A stretch of 64,000 nt of DNA, taken from positions 142,142 through 206,141 of the forward strand of contig JABANP010000048.1 of the NCBI GenBank assembly GCA_013115135.1, in the 5' to 3' direction. The notes under the pieces were generated by a model. It was given only the letters and a program-made list of their open reading frames with translations. It did not search any database and had not been told where the DNA came from. The position numbers and the translations under genes were made by a program. Shown here piece by piece: positions 33,811-44,390 of this stretch (position 1 is its first letter; every line of letters starts with the position of its first letter). This DNA is from Perkinsus olseni. Taxonomy: Eukaryota > Perkinsozoa > Perkinsida > Perkinsidae.

Positions 33811-34480
33811 ATGTCATCTTCGATATTTGATTCTTATGAAGGGGAGTGTAGACGTCTGCTGGCGGAGGCAAGGGAAAACTGGGGACTCGGTGACGTTGGA
33901 GAGAGCACAGGGTAGGGCAGCGGAAGAGGGTTGCCGGTGGGAAAGCGTTGCCATCAGGGACTTTGGCTCGGCTGGAGCATCAGGCGAGCTCGGCTCCACG
34001 TGAAGAGCGGCCGAGACGAATGGCGGTTGTGGCGGAGCTGAAGACTGTGATGCAGCAGCTGGAGGGCGAAGGAAGGAGGAAAGGCGGAGAGGGTAGTGAT
34101 GGGCGGTGTTGTCTCCCGGGATTGTCATGGGAGGGTTGAGGTTCCGTAGGAGAGGCGAAGTCGACGCGGCAGCTGGTGGAGCTGGGAGAAGCCTCGTCCT
34201 CTGTGCTGAACCAAGCTATATTGAATACAGTGGATGCTGAGAGAACTGCCCTAGGTGACGCAGGCTCTTGGGAGACGCTGCCTCAGGGATGGGTTGCTCA
34301 GAGATAACTAGCGAGTTGTCGAAGCAGCGGGACACCATGGCGAGGACCAGAGCTAACGCTGATAGGCTTGCGGATGGTCTGGTGGAGGCTAGAGGGAGCG
34401 TGAGTACCGCGCAGCCGAGGTTGATGCTAGCTTGATACAGGTAGAGAGGATGGAAGCCAGTCGGCAGTGCCGAGTGATGT
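33811..34480 (+). CDS. Possible Qb-SNARE (Vti1-like), coiled coil
   Basis: The ATG at 33811 gives MSSSIFDSYEGECRRLLAEARE, close in pattern to the N-terminus of Vti1 (a helix with FxxYE). Further exons show LARLEHQASSAPREERPRR with AVVAELKTVMQQLEGE, then LNQAILNTVDAERTALGD and a putative SNARE motif ELSKQRDTMARTRANADRL. A C-terminal membrane anchor is expected; a hydrophobic stretch (SAMFLLVYTPRLGLGG) lies near 34525 but the splice to it is not clear. Vti1 mediates Golgi-endosome vesicle fusion. The call rests on pattern and order only; a general coiled-coil protein is the alternative. End coordinate provisional. Confidence 0.35.
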
Positions 34481-34611
34481 AACGTCCGCATGTCCTCCTT
34501 TGCCGCCCAGTATACCATAACTAGTGCAATGTTTCTTTTAGTGTACACCCCTAGACTTGGATTAGGTGGAAAGTTGGTATTGATTTTGGGGGTGCAGCGT
34601 TGTACTTTATC

Positions 34612-35547
34612 ATGGACCATGCTTGGGCCTACACTCTCCCTAGCACCCCCGTGAAGTCCAAGAAGGCTGTTTCGCCGGGGATATCAGCGGCGCCGACGGT
34701 TCTCACTTCGTCGGAGTTGAAGGCAAGAGCTAGTCGTAGGCGACTGCATGCGAGCCTGGTGACTATAGTGGACCGATGGGAGCGTAAGAAGGAGCTCTCC
34801 ACTTGGTGACGTCGTGCAGACCTCCTCAGGTACTTGTAGTGGCGGATGCCTGAAACAGGTAAGGAGAATAGCGGAATTCAAACGTCAGAGCTCGGCCATA
34901 ACGGAGATGGCCAAGAGGAAGTGAGGCTGGGAGCGTGAGGGTCCATGTGATGGTCGGCCCTGCTTCGCTCTGTCACCGCGACCTCTGCAGGACCTTTTCG
35001 CCTTGTGCGTCGTATCGGATAAGAGCTGAGGCTCTCCGGAATACTACAGCTCTCGCCGAGGCTGCCAAGGATGACCTGGAGAAGGCCCTCCACGATCTGG
35101 TAGAAGACGCAAACGTGAGTGGCTCTTATCGAAGTTCCGCCACCCTCAGGCATTGACTGTTGAGGATCTCCATCGCCTTTGTGTCGAATACGATGGGGAG
35201 TCGTGTTCCGCCCTGCACTTCGCCACAAAATTAGAAGATGCATACATGGAGGAGCTGTCTCTGAGGGAAGACCTGGCGGAGGCTATGGCCAGGCTCGAGT
35301 ATCCGGAGAACTTCAACGGCCTTCAGCGGGTCCTCGTCGTCTTTACAGGTGAGGCAGGCGCACGGGGCAACGCAGTCGCCGTCGAGATCCCGATATTTTT
35401 CAGAACTTACCAGTGCCGGCTACTCCCTCGCGCAGGCCTGCTGTGCCGTGGCTGACTTCCAGAGTTGTGTGGTTGTCGGGAAAAGACGACGGCAGCGACC
35501 TCTCCGACCGTGTTAAGGCGCGGCTGAGGGCCCTCGCCGGTGACTGA
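34612..35547 (+). CDS. Unknown helical / coiled-coil protein
   Basis: The ATG at 34612 opens MDHAWAYTLPSTPVKSKKA and a basic Ala-rich region. Exons then read KRQSSAITEMAKRK, ALRNTTALAEAAKDDLEKAL, DGESCSALHFATKLEDAYMEE with LREDLAEAMARLEYPENF, and finally AVPWLTSRVVWLSGKDDGS to ALAGD, stop 35545-35547. Donor GTGAGT sites at the exon ends support splicing. Heptad patterning in the middle predicts a coiled coil. No known domain recognised. Confidence 0.45.
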
Positions 35548-35666
35548 GGACTGCGCGGTCCACATTGAATACGATATTGCAAATTCTATCTACCAACCTC
35601 TTTTCTCCCCTGCCTTGTGTTCTGTGACGTGGAGGGCGACGGTGCCGAGTAGGCTTTGCCGGGGTC

Positions 35667-36285
35667 ATGCGTTATAAGGTCAATGCTACCGATATTATTA
35701 TAGCAACGATAGTGGGGGGAGGCAGCATGCTGTACACCTGTTACCCGATACTCAGGAGGCTGGAGGACCATGACAAGGTAGGCGGCTTCTTGCGGCGGAG
35801 CGATGAATCCTCTATGTACTGCATGGGCCGACCTACATCACTCGGTGGGACAGGAATTGTGGGCTCTTGCGTGTAGGCTTGACGCTAGCCTACCTCAAGT
35901 CTCGTTGAGATAGCCGCACCATACCACACTGCCTAGCCAACTTGCTTTGTCTAAATCGATCAAGTGGCGGACCTAGAAAAAGCTTAAGCTCGAGCTCCCG
36001 TGTAACTGGCTAACCTTGAACTCTCCGATGGAGACGTACTCGCTGCTTAGAATGGTATGTTCACCGTCCCCTCAGGCCATCCTGGAAGCCCGCAAACGTC
36101 GAACGGAGAGAAAGGAGGCAGCTGCTGTGGCAGCGCTGAAGGCAGAGGGAGGTGGTGGTGGGGACTATGAGGAAGAGGAGGAGGCATACCCCAGGACCAG
36201 CATATATGACCCTCTTGGACCGCCAATAGAGCCTCCAGTGGATGCGGAACCGTCCGGGCTATGGAGCAAGCTAAGATTCTGGTAG
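35667..36285 (+). CDS. Small single-span membrane protein
   Basis: Two exons. The first (35667-35776) encodes MRYKVNATDIIIATIVGG and a hydrophobic span ending near YPILRRLEDHDK. After an intron of about 300 bases the second exon (about 36077-36285) gives a charged Ala/Glu/Lys helix, a Gly run, EEEEEAYPRTSIYDPL and the end GLWSKLRFW. At about 105 residues with one N-terminal span it looks like an accessory subunit of a membrane complex (mitochondrial type would fit), but no homologue is recognised. Confidence 0.5.
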
Positions 36286-36423
36286 AGGGACTGCATGGGG
36301 TGCCGTTTCTGGCTCAGCTTGGTTGCGCTGACACTGGGTTCAGCAGGGGACAGGTCTTTTGTGTCGGTCTAGTGCTCTATGTGGAGAGAGTCTGTGAAGC
36401 TAGTTTTATAACCTGAATTAACG

Positions 36424-38352
36424 ATGTCGTCGTCTACTGTACCTGCTAAGACCACCATGATGGGAGCCGTCATCCACTGTGACCGGAGGGGAGCTCCGGA
36501 ATCAGAGCGGCACCGGCGACCTGTTTCCTGCGTTGGAGCTCAGGGAAGATCTGCCCATACCGGGTAAGGATTTGGGGGAGAGTGCGGTATGCGCCTGGTC
36601 TTCCGGGTTACACGTTCTCGCGTAGGCTTAACGAGACGAGCAGTTCTAGTGCAGTCTCTCGCCTCGATTCTGTCACGCGCCACGAAATTGGTGTCAGATC
36701 CGGGCGAGGTCCGTAGTGCAATCGGAGAGGAAGCTTATAACGCTCTGGTCAACTGCGGTGAGAGCGACGAGGCTGGCGGGGATCTTAGGTTGATCAAGGT
36801 CCTCAGAGGAGGCATCTGTGGCACTGATATCCACATGTTAAAAGGATATGTTGATGATGCTGTGGCTGTTGATGGCAAGAGCCCACTGGTGCTAGGACAC
36901 GAGTTTGTGGGTAGGACCAATCCACCCGGGTTCAATTCCCGGCGACGACATGCTTTTTTCTTCCGTTAGGTATCGACACTAAGACGAACAGGAGAGTGGT
37001 GGCTGGCATTAACATTCCCTGTGGGAGATGTCGCTTATGTCGACAGGCCGCGGCCTCGGCGGGTGACGAGGACCTGCTGGTCAGGCGTCGTAACCACTGC
37101 CCTCATCGCCATTGCATCGGGATTCACCAGTGGTCCGGTTGCCACACTGAATACCTCCTTGCTCCGTCGAGGAATCTTTTCAACGTACCGGAGTCTCTGA
37201 CCGACCTCGAAGCCTGCTGTACTGAACCTCTAGCGGCTGCCCTACGGATAGTGGAGCAAGGCATCGTTAAGGCAGGGGACAGGGTAGGCCCTCCCGCCTC
37301 TTCCTCCGTGGAAAGACTGCTCTCCCTCAGGTCTGCGTTATAGGCGGTGGTCGACTGGGTCTGATGGTAGCCGACGTACTCATGCGTCTTCCTCTGGCCC
37401 AGCGTGTCACCAACAAAGCGGCGGAGGAGGGGCGCCCGTTGAAGCAGCTCTGCGTGATTGGCACTGATGTTGATAGAATGAGACAAGTCCTAGGCTTGCC
37501 ACTCGAAGGTAGTAGACAAATGTTCCGCCACTTCGTTTTATGCGTGAAAAATTCCGATTTCGGTCACTTCGGTCATCCGTGCGCGGGTTTCCGTGTGCTG
37601 CTTCACTCCACGCTTCTATTGTCTCCACGCAGGTCCCGCCGCCACAGACCGGTCGTGCTACCGAGCTCTCGTGAACTCCCCGGACGGAGCTAGCCAGCTT
37701 GAGGTGAAGCTAGTGTCGAGGTACAGCCCTGAGTGCGCAACAGTGGGTGGCTCGGATGATGACGATGAACCTCAACTTTTCGATGTTGTTGTCGAATGCA
37801 CCGGCAGTAGTAGCTACGCTGCGGCGCTGAACAATGCCCTCAACCTCTGTCGAAAGATGGGTAAGCTTCCGTTTTTCTCCTGCGTCCTCTCGTTCAGGAC
37901 CTCTCACTGCAGGCACCATCGTCATGAAGACGACCGCCTCCGCTGAGGAGAAGCCTAGCAGCGATCAGAGCCTCTCGGTGGGCTCCCTCATGACGCGCTG
38001 TGTTGTCGACGAGATGAAGTTGACCGGCTCCCGCTGTGGCCCTATGGGTAAGGGTCTCGTCTCGCTCGAGTGTGTCCATCGATGCTATGCAGGTGCCGGT
38101 CTCCGATTCATCGAGGAAGCCAAGAAGGAGTCTCCGAACGACATCCCGGCCCAGCCATCCCTGACACCGTGCCCGAAGTGCGGCAGCTCCGTTATGTCCT
38201 CTCTAGCCTGCCCGCCGCCATTGTGCTTGGACCGGCACATCGGTGCGGTAGTTCCTCTATCGGAGGCCGTCAAGGCGTACACTCTGGCAGCAGTGCATCA
38301 CACTAAGGGTGGTGTCGCTGGCAGGGTCCAGCTCGTAGCCTCGCAACAGTGA
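36424..38352 (+). CDS. Zinc-type alcohol/polyol dehydrogenase (MDR family)
   Basis: NAD(P)-dependent medium-chain dehydrogenase. Catalytic-zinc motif GGICGTDIHMLKG and GHEFVG are seen at about 36800-36915. The next exon has the structural-zinc-like Cys cluster CGRCRLCR ... NHCPHRHCIG, then WSGCHTEYL and DLEACCTEPLAAALRIVE. The cofactor fold follows (CVIGGGRLGLMVADVLM) with VVVECTGSS. The C-terminus ends VQLVASQQ at 38352. Near 38160 CPKCGSS is an unusual extra Cys pair, either a real insertion or an unspliced piece. The N-terminal exons (36424-36590) show a frame slip. The substrate cannot be deduced. Introns are short; one (36916-36968) carries a T-arm-like sequence. Confidence 0.8.
36916..36968 (+). 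other. tRNA T-arm-like sequence plus T-run inside an intron
   Basis: The intron contains CCGGGTTCAATTCCCGG, a perfect 5-base T-stem with a 7-base T-loop and B-box sequence, followed 12 bases later by six T residues, which would terminate Pol III. The rest of a tRNA is absent upstream, where dehydrogenase coding sequence lies. Probably the 3' relic of a tRNA-derived element; chance cannot be excluded. Confidence 0.35.
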
Positions 38353-38617
38353 CTTGAGACGGCGACCTTCAGGTCCGATGTTTTTCAACGCGTGTTCATC
38401 CAGTTTCCCTCTTCGTCGTTATCTCGCCGGTCTTGAGTTGAAGTATTTCTTTGGAAGGGAACATCTCTGCACAGGGCGGGGAGTCGGTCGGTAGTATCTC
38501 TCGGGTGGTCGCGTCTGCGCTCAGAAATGCTGGATGGGGGCTGCGCTGTCGCCACGGGAAGGATAATCACGATTCGCCACGCAGTCGTTGGTGGCTGTAA
38601 TATGTCAAGCGGGGAGG

Positions 38618-40444
38618 ATGACCTCGCCAGCCGCCAGTGATGACTCAGACCAGGACGACTCTCACCATCTCCAGTGGAGACTACCGTCCGTCTCAGCCCG
38701 GGAGATCTCGCAGGCCTGCAACTCTGCCGGGGTTGCATGTAAGTCCAGTGGGCGACGGGCTCTTGCTAACTACATGAGCTCGCGCACAGTTTGACCGCAG
38801 CTGTGCTTCCATCTTCACTCTACGTTCAGATATTAGTGAGAGGTTCTCGGCCCTAGGGCGGAGGATGATACTAGGCTTTCGCTTCGACCCCACCGCCGCA
38901 GTTTACGAGGTGGAAGTCCGAGCCACCACTACCACTATGGACGCGATGAGAAGGCGGCTGCAGCGTTCTCGAGGGGAGCCATCAACCGACCCTTTCACGA
39001 CACCACGTAAATCTTCTACAATACCGAGGGAGTTGCCTTATCCCTTCCCCTTCTACACGGTGACCATTGCCTGGAAGGGAGCCATTGAGGATGCTACACA
39101 AGTGCAAGGGGATGAGGGGGATGCTGCCACCTCTACCACCAGTGCCAGCAGCAGCGCCTCGGGCCCTCGCCAACTTGGCCATCCAATGTGGGCTGGGTTG
39201 TTAAGGGAAAAAGCCGAATTTTCTACTCTCAGGCAGTTGCGACGATCGTCGTCCGGGGCTGTGCAAGCACGGTGCTCTGGCTGCGCGCGTACTCCTTACG
39301 GACCGAGACGGCCCAGCTCCGGCACGAGGCGGCGCCCAACAGACCATGGGAGAGGCCAGTCCATGCAGCGAATGCAAGACACCAGAGACCCAAGATCGTC
39401 AAGTATCAAGCACTACAGGGAAGCCAGAGTAGGCAACGCAGAGCTTCATGGTACACTTCCAATGCCCCTTCGCAGCCCCTTTATGAACCAAGGGGATATA
39501 ACCACCGTGGACGATGGCACTAGAGCCCAGTACGGCAGAGTGGCGCTTGAGGCGTGGAGCTCCGACCTGCCTGGCGTGCGTCTCTGCCAAGTAAAAGTCG
39601 GAGATGATGCAATCTGTGAGACGTTCTCCACCACTGCTGGCATAGTGCCTCTGCTGGTGTAGGTTCATTGCTCGTGAAGATGCCCAGTGATGGGCAGTCC
39701 GTGAACCTTCTTATGTCCGTTTGTGAGTGCAGCATTCCTCTGGCTTCGGCCGACCAGTCGCTGCGGCTCTCTCTCAGGCTCTGCATGCTCCGCTCCAACG
39801 GAGTCCCACCGGGGACCTCGCGACCAGTGCGTCCACGTCCGGGCAGCTATTGCGTTGCTGAACGAAAAGCATGGAAGAGACCAGCAAGGGCAGGTCGTCG
39901 CCGACATGCCGAGGCCTGTGCCTTCCATAGTGGGGGATGCCCATGGTGAACGAAGACACACTTTGAGAAGCACAGCGAGGCCGACCGACAACATCGCCAG
40001 GAGGTTGGTATTTACCGGACCATCGCAGGAGTCGAAAGAAGCCATTCCCGACAATGTTCTGGACCCAAAGAGAAGCGTGCCTCTGGTTGTCATTGATGAT
40101 GCCGAGCCTCCCAGGACCGAAAGATTCACCCACAGCGGCCTCCCTCGATAGTACTCGACGGCCGCAGATCGGAAGCCGCGGGGACGTCCCCGCCTCGTGA
40201 AAGTTCCTCTTCGTCGTGCAGGAAAAGGCGCCACCGGTCGATCACGGAAATATCTGCTGAAGTGTCGAAGATGGCTTTGAAGGCCGCGGCCAAGGCTCGA
40301 ACGAATCGGAGGCGGGTGGGCGATGCGAGAGACGATAATGCGGAGGTGGACGCGGATGATTTAGTAAGCTCGCAGAGTCCTGGCGGCGGCAGTGCGAGAG
40401 CAACTCCGGAATCCTTCCGAGCTTTGCTTAGACAGTACCTTTGA
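38618..40444 (+). CDS. Unknown multi-exon gene(s), AT-hook-like region
   Basis: The first exon (38618-38740) is acidic (MTSPAASDDSDQDDS) and joins through a clean 50-base intron to FDRSCASIFTLRSDISERF, continuing MILGFRFDPTAAVYEVEV and PYPFPFYTVTIAWKGAI. Later frames include GDITTVDDGTRAQYGRVALEAW (stop 39660-39662 if it ends there). The following stretch holds GRSRKYLLK preceded by KPRGRPRLVKV, an AT-hook core, in one frame, and SSSSCRKRRHRSITEISAEV then a Lys/Arg/Ala-rich tail ending at 40444 in another. It may be one gene or two; splicing after 39180 is not resolved. Nuclear role is plausible from the basic tail, nothing more. Confidence 0.35.
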
Positions 40445-41042
40445 CGAGAGCCGCGATGCCTCGAGTATAATGTTCTTATAATTCAACTACTTGCAGTATT
40501 CAGACACAAAGACTGAGTTGTTTCGTTGGCGAGGGAACGAGTGGACATAAGGAAAGGGACAGGTCGGTCGCACACTACTCGAAGTATCACGCAACGCTGC
40601 GTTGATTGAGGGCAGACATCATCGTGGATACTAGTAACGTCTACTTCTCTGATGAGCCCAGGTTAATACCAATACAGGTTGCTACGGTTTTCATTCCCCG
40701 TCGTTCACTTGGATGGACGGATTCACGTCACGGACCATCACGAGTGGGCGTCAAATGAGGTCGCATGCGTATGCCTTACTGCGAAGCTCTCGCGATAGCG
40801 AATCATGTTCAATGACAACACCCAATGTAACCCATTCACACTTCCTCTTACTTCATGCGGAAAACTCAACGACACCAAGGCTGAGCCGCAGTTAGTGAGA
40901 TTCATTACGAGACGCCGAATCGAAGAAAGTCAAGAGAGCTCGAACAGAATGAAAACGTAGAAGTTCAAAATGTAAGAAGGTTATGTGAGTTTAATCTTCT
41001 CGAGGCAGTCAGAGAGGAACTTGGAAAATATCAAATCCCGCT
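40445..41042. other. Convergent intergenic region
   Basis: Roughly 600 bases, A+T richer than the genes, with no exon-like frame that I can support. Confidence 0.5.
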
Positions 41043-41411
41043 TTAGCAAGAGCAAGGGATATCAGTACCGTGGCAGACATTGGGGAGCTTGTAAGTCATA
41101 CAGAAGCTGCCGGAAAGCTTCGAGTCACAGAATGCGTCACACTGCCTACCAGTGGTCGAACCACTCTCAGTAGAGGTCACTGGGGACGTCCATGCCGCTG
41201 TGGTAGTCTCAGTAGGCTTGGCTGTAGTAGAGGCGCCTCCACAGCTGCAGGGGAGGGTTGTGCCGAAACAAACCGAAGGCTCTTGCCAGTACTTGCAATA
41301 CGAACCTGGCTGGACGCTTTCACAGTAGCTGTCACACGTGGACTCGTTGGTAGCGTAGACTGCAGTAGAGATTAGAAGATAAAATGTGGCAATGACGTTG
41401 AAGGGGGTCAT
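41043..41411 (-). CDS. Secreted protein with two 6-Cys repeats
   Basis: The ATG at 41411 gives a signal peptide (MTPFNVIATFYLLISTAVYA). Two related modules follow: CDSYCESVQPGSYC then VCFGTTLPCSC, and CDAFCDSKLSGSFC then VCHGTDIPCSC. Each has six Cys in the pattern C-x3-C-x8-9-C-x8-C-x6-C-x-C. A Thr/Ser-rich linker (STTAKPTETTTAAW) separates them and is a likely O-glycosylation region. The single exon ends at 41043. It is about 122 residues with no enzyme motif. Surface or secreted adhesive/defence role is only inference; small disulfide-rich repeat proteins often belong to expanded families in protists. Confidence 0.75.
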   Translation of the reverse strand: MTPFNVIATFYLLISTAVYATNESTCDSYCESVQPGSYCKYWQEPSVCFGTTLPCSCGGASTTAKPTETTTAAWTSPVTSTESGSTTGRQCDAFCDSKLSGSFCMTYKLPNVCHGTDIPCSC

Positions 41412-42390
41412 TCTGGGCAACGACAAACAATCAAGCTGAGCGTAGACTGGACTGATGACAGTTCATGTGATGATTCCGTACTGGAATCATGCATCACAGT
41501 GTGAGTTGCTATAGCCTCGCTGTGACACTCCGCACAAGTTGCGTTCCCTGATAACACGCGGCCTGTCTACACTAGACAATTGTCCTTCAGAACGCTTCAC
41601 ACGACGGGCCCGGGAGTTTCACTGAAAGCCAGATCAACGTACTTTGTCTCTACTGTGGAGCTCGGTTGAGGTACCCAACTCGAGTGACTCAGCTCCGTTC
41701 CGGAGTCGATTACTCTGTCTCTTGGCGCGTGTGCTCTTTCGAGTTGCCACTTACGCTGGGTTTCTTTGTCGTGATTACGAGCAAGAGTGGCTTCTGAGAT
41801 GGGGGTTTAGGAGATTGCCCCGAAGCAGTCTCACCACCTCTTGTAGTGAACTTATGGCAATTGGGATATCCAAGACAAGGTCGTAGTGCGCTTATACTGT
41901 ATTCGGAAATGTCATCCAGAGGGAGCAAGTGAATGGCTTGCGCTGTGAGCTAGTTTTCCGAACGGGTGCGAATCGAACCGTTGGCTTCCGTCGTTCTTCT
42001 GAGCATTCACTAGCAACGCTGTGTTGCCAACACAACGTGATCTTCGGATAAAAAAGAGGACCTCCATCGAAAGAAGAGAGACAACAAACTTTAACCCATT
42101 TTGGGCAATCATCGTAGACCATTACTAATTCTGGTCTACCAATAGGGAATGAATAGCGTATAAACAGGACAATGAGAATGACTAAGTTGATCAGCGGCCT
42201 CCGTGACGCGCACAGGATGGGAATGTGACGTACTGGAGTCCCGGAGAAGGCAGGTCGGCTGTTATTGGAATGCCGTCGACTAGGCTTGTACTTGTAGTTG
42301 CTGTAGATATCTCTCGCGTACTAGCTGTACTGTAGCACTGTCTTCGTTGGTCACAGCCATATTGCCATTAACTACAAACAGCATCCATCG
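41412..42390. other. Intergenic region with tRNA-like sequence
   Basis: About 1 kb without a supported gene. On the minus strand near 41955-42025, GGTTCGATTCGC resembles a B box and is embedded in CGAACGG/CCGTT foldback pairing. Upstream GCTAGTGAATGCTC is vaguely A-box-like. The stems needed for a tRNA do not form. Confidence 0.3.
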
Positions 42391-43306
42391 TCACCGCCAG
42401 GACTCAGTGCTATTATTATTACCTCCCTTCCTTGGATAAGACTTCCATTGAGGATTCGTAGTGAATAGCCTGTAGACGAGTATATCAGATCCAGCTTCCT
42501 GAGCGATGTGGAACCGATGCCATAGACCAGCGGGCAGTATCTGCATAGTAGGTGATGGTAACGATGGAGGAGCGCAGTGAACTACAATGAGAGCTCCTGG
42601 GCCTATCTTTAATCCTGATCCACTTATCCTTGGTATCACGAATGTCGAAGTATCTAATGAAATTATCGTCAAGGACACAGTACTCGGACAACAGGCTAGT
42701 CTCACGCTGAGCCCCGGCCCAAGAAGCGAATCTCCTCATCAGTATGGAGATGTTCAGTGAAGAACTTCACTTGAGTACCCTTAGGGAGATTGTGACTGTC
42801 CACTGTGTCGTAGGTAGTATATCTGTCATAATGACAAACGATGAGCATTACGTGGGTATCAGTTCGAAGTCCAACGCTGTCGCGGACTCAGTCAGACTCA
42901 AAGCCGCCGTGATAGCAGCTTAACGATGAGCACTACGTTGTGTTACTCAGGTAGCCCGAGTGCTGCCCTCAACGAACATCATAGTCACTTACCCTCTATC
43001 CTTTCTGATCTGATCTAGGTTGGTATCCTGCTCCCATGCTTCAAGGCTCTTGACTTCGGTGGCGAGAACCTGATAGTGAACCATTCTGCAACAACGGAAA
43101 ATCAAAGCCGAGGGAAACTACGCCTAGACTGGCCAACTCTTTTTGAGAGACCTTCTTGTCAGTACCATGGGGAAGAGCAGGAGCCCTCTGCACGGTATCT
43201 TAGCATCACAGAGCACTATTCAGGAACTCCCCACAATACTGAGCTCACCGTCATCCTCAGGAAGGTACCATGCTGTGAGATTTGCCACGTCGGTAGAGAA
43301 TGACAT
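42391..43306 (-). CDS. ADI1: Acireductone dioxygenase (methionine salvage)
   Basis: Metal-dependent cupin enzyme that turns acireductone and O2 into the 2-keto acid precursor of methionine. Minus-strand exons: MSFSTDVANLTAWYLPEDD, then TVQRAPALPHGTDKKVSQKEL, then MVHYQVLATEVKSLEAW with IRKDRG. Next comes FFTEHLHTDEEIRF with the metal ligands H-x-H-x3-E, YFDIRDTKDKWIRIK, and the last ligand in LPAGLWHRFHIA. The end is YPRKGGNNNSTESWR. Introns are 35-60 bases and GT-AG. Just after WIRIK an extra A in an AAA run breaks the frame before IGPGALIV. As the family blocks continue perfectly, an assembly indel is likely. Confidence 0.9.
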
Positions 43307-44390
43307 GCTTATAACAAGGTAGGGAAGCTGCGATAAGTGGTAGGGTGTTCGAGGAAGGATGATCAGGAATAGGCCGCGGGGACAGCGTCGGTGCGGCAGC
43401 GTCATGAACCGCAGTATAAGTGGCGTGACAACTTGAGTCCGCGGGCCGTTGAAGTTGCTGTCGATCATGGCAGTGGAGGGGTTGTGATTTTCCGGGGTTT
43501 GTGGTGAGAAGACGCTGGTTTCTCGCGTTCTTTCGTAGTTGCCGCTGCGTCCGTCTCTAGCGTCCCCTTCCTTGCATGTCAGAGTGGTCGTCAGTCTCAT
43601 CCTGAAGCTCTCGAACACCGGCGTGCTAACTATCTCTATCAGTCAGTCCGAAGTTTTCATTAAACTTGTAGTGTGGTGGCTGTTCCCTCTGAGTATGGCT
43701 TTGAAAACTCTGATTACTCGAGTAACAGATTGTACAAGCGCGTACGTGCATCGGCGCGGGACAACTAGCAGACCACGTGTCACGTTTACATTGGGTTCAG
43801 TTGGCTTTTCTTTAGTGGGCTCAATATCATCCCCGGAATACAAGCTGCTTCTTTCGCGTTAAGCAGTGAACCGTAGTCTGCTTGACTCGAGAGAATCCCT
43901 CTGGTCCTAGTTCGAGGTGGGACTCGCGACTGATTGTGTTCTGGACGCCGGAGTGCTGATGTGGGAGGCAAGATGCGGTGTCGAAGAATGAAAATCTTGG
44001 CGATGTGGGCCGTCTAACTAACCATTCTCTCGAGTTCGCGGGAGCTTGGATGCCTCCACGCCTGGCACTGCAGCCTTCGTGGCTGTATGATGATGCATCC
44101 ACTTCATGATCGAGTTCTTGCACGACGGGATGTGGTGTGACCAAGTGCATGCGCCGCGTTGTGCTTGATTTCTCTCGAGTATCGACGTGTTACGGTACGC
44201 GCCCCGGCCGCGTAGACCATCGCTCGTCCATTCTCCTACACGACCCTCTGCTGACAGGTCGCTTTCGAATGCCCTCACCCACTAGCCTTGAACACGGGCC
44301 AGCTTTTGTAGCAGGAAACGTATTTTAACACAAAGATGGTTCAACTGTTGACGTAAAGGTGAGGCGATGATGAATAGAGGAGATGGTAAG
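43307..44390. other. Intergenic region, nothing recognised
   Basis: Just over 1 kb between acireductone dioxygenase and the Pol III subunit. Open frames on both strands lack motifs, splice logic or composition typical of the neighbours. The start of the dioxygenase gene faces this region, so its promoter is here. Confidence 0.5.

Noticed and set aside
40150..40250. AT-hook protein as a separate gene
   Set aside because: RGRPR occurs in one of several competing frames; an alternative frame gives a better continuation into the basic tail, so I did not list it separately.
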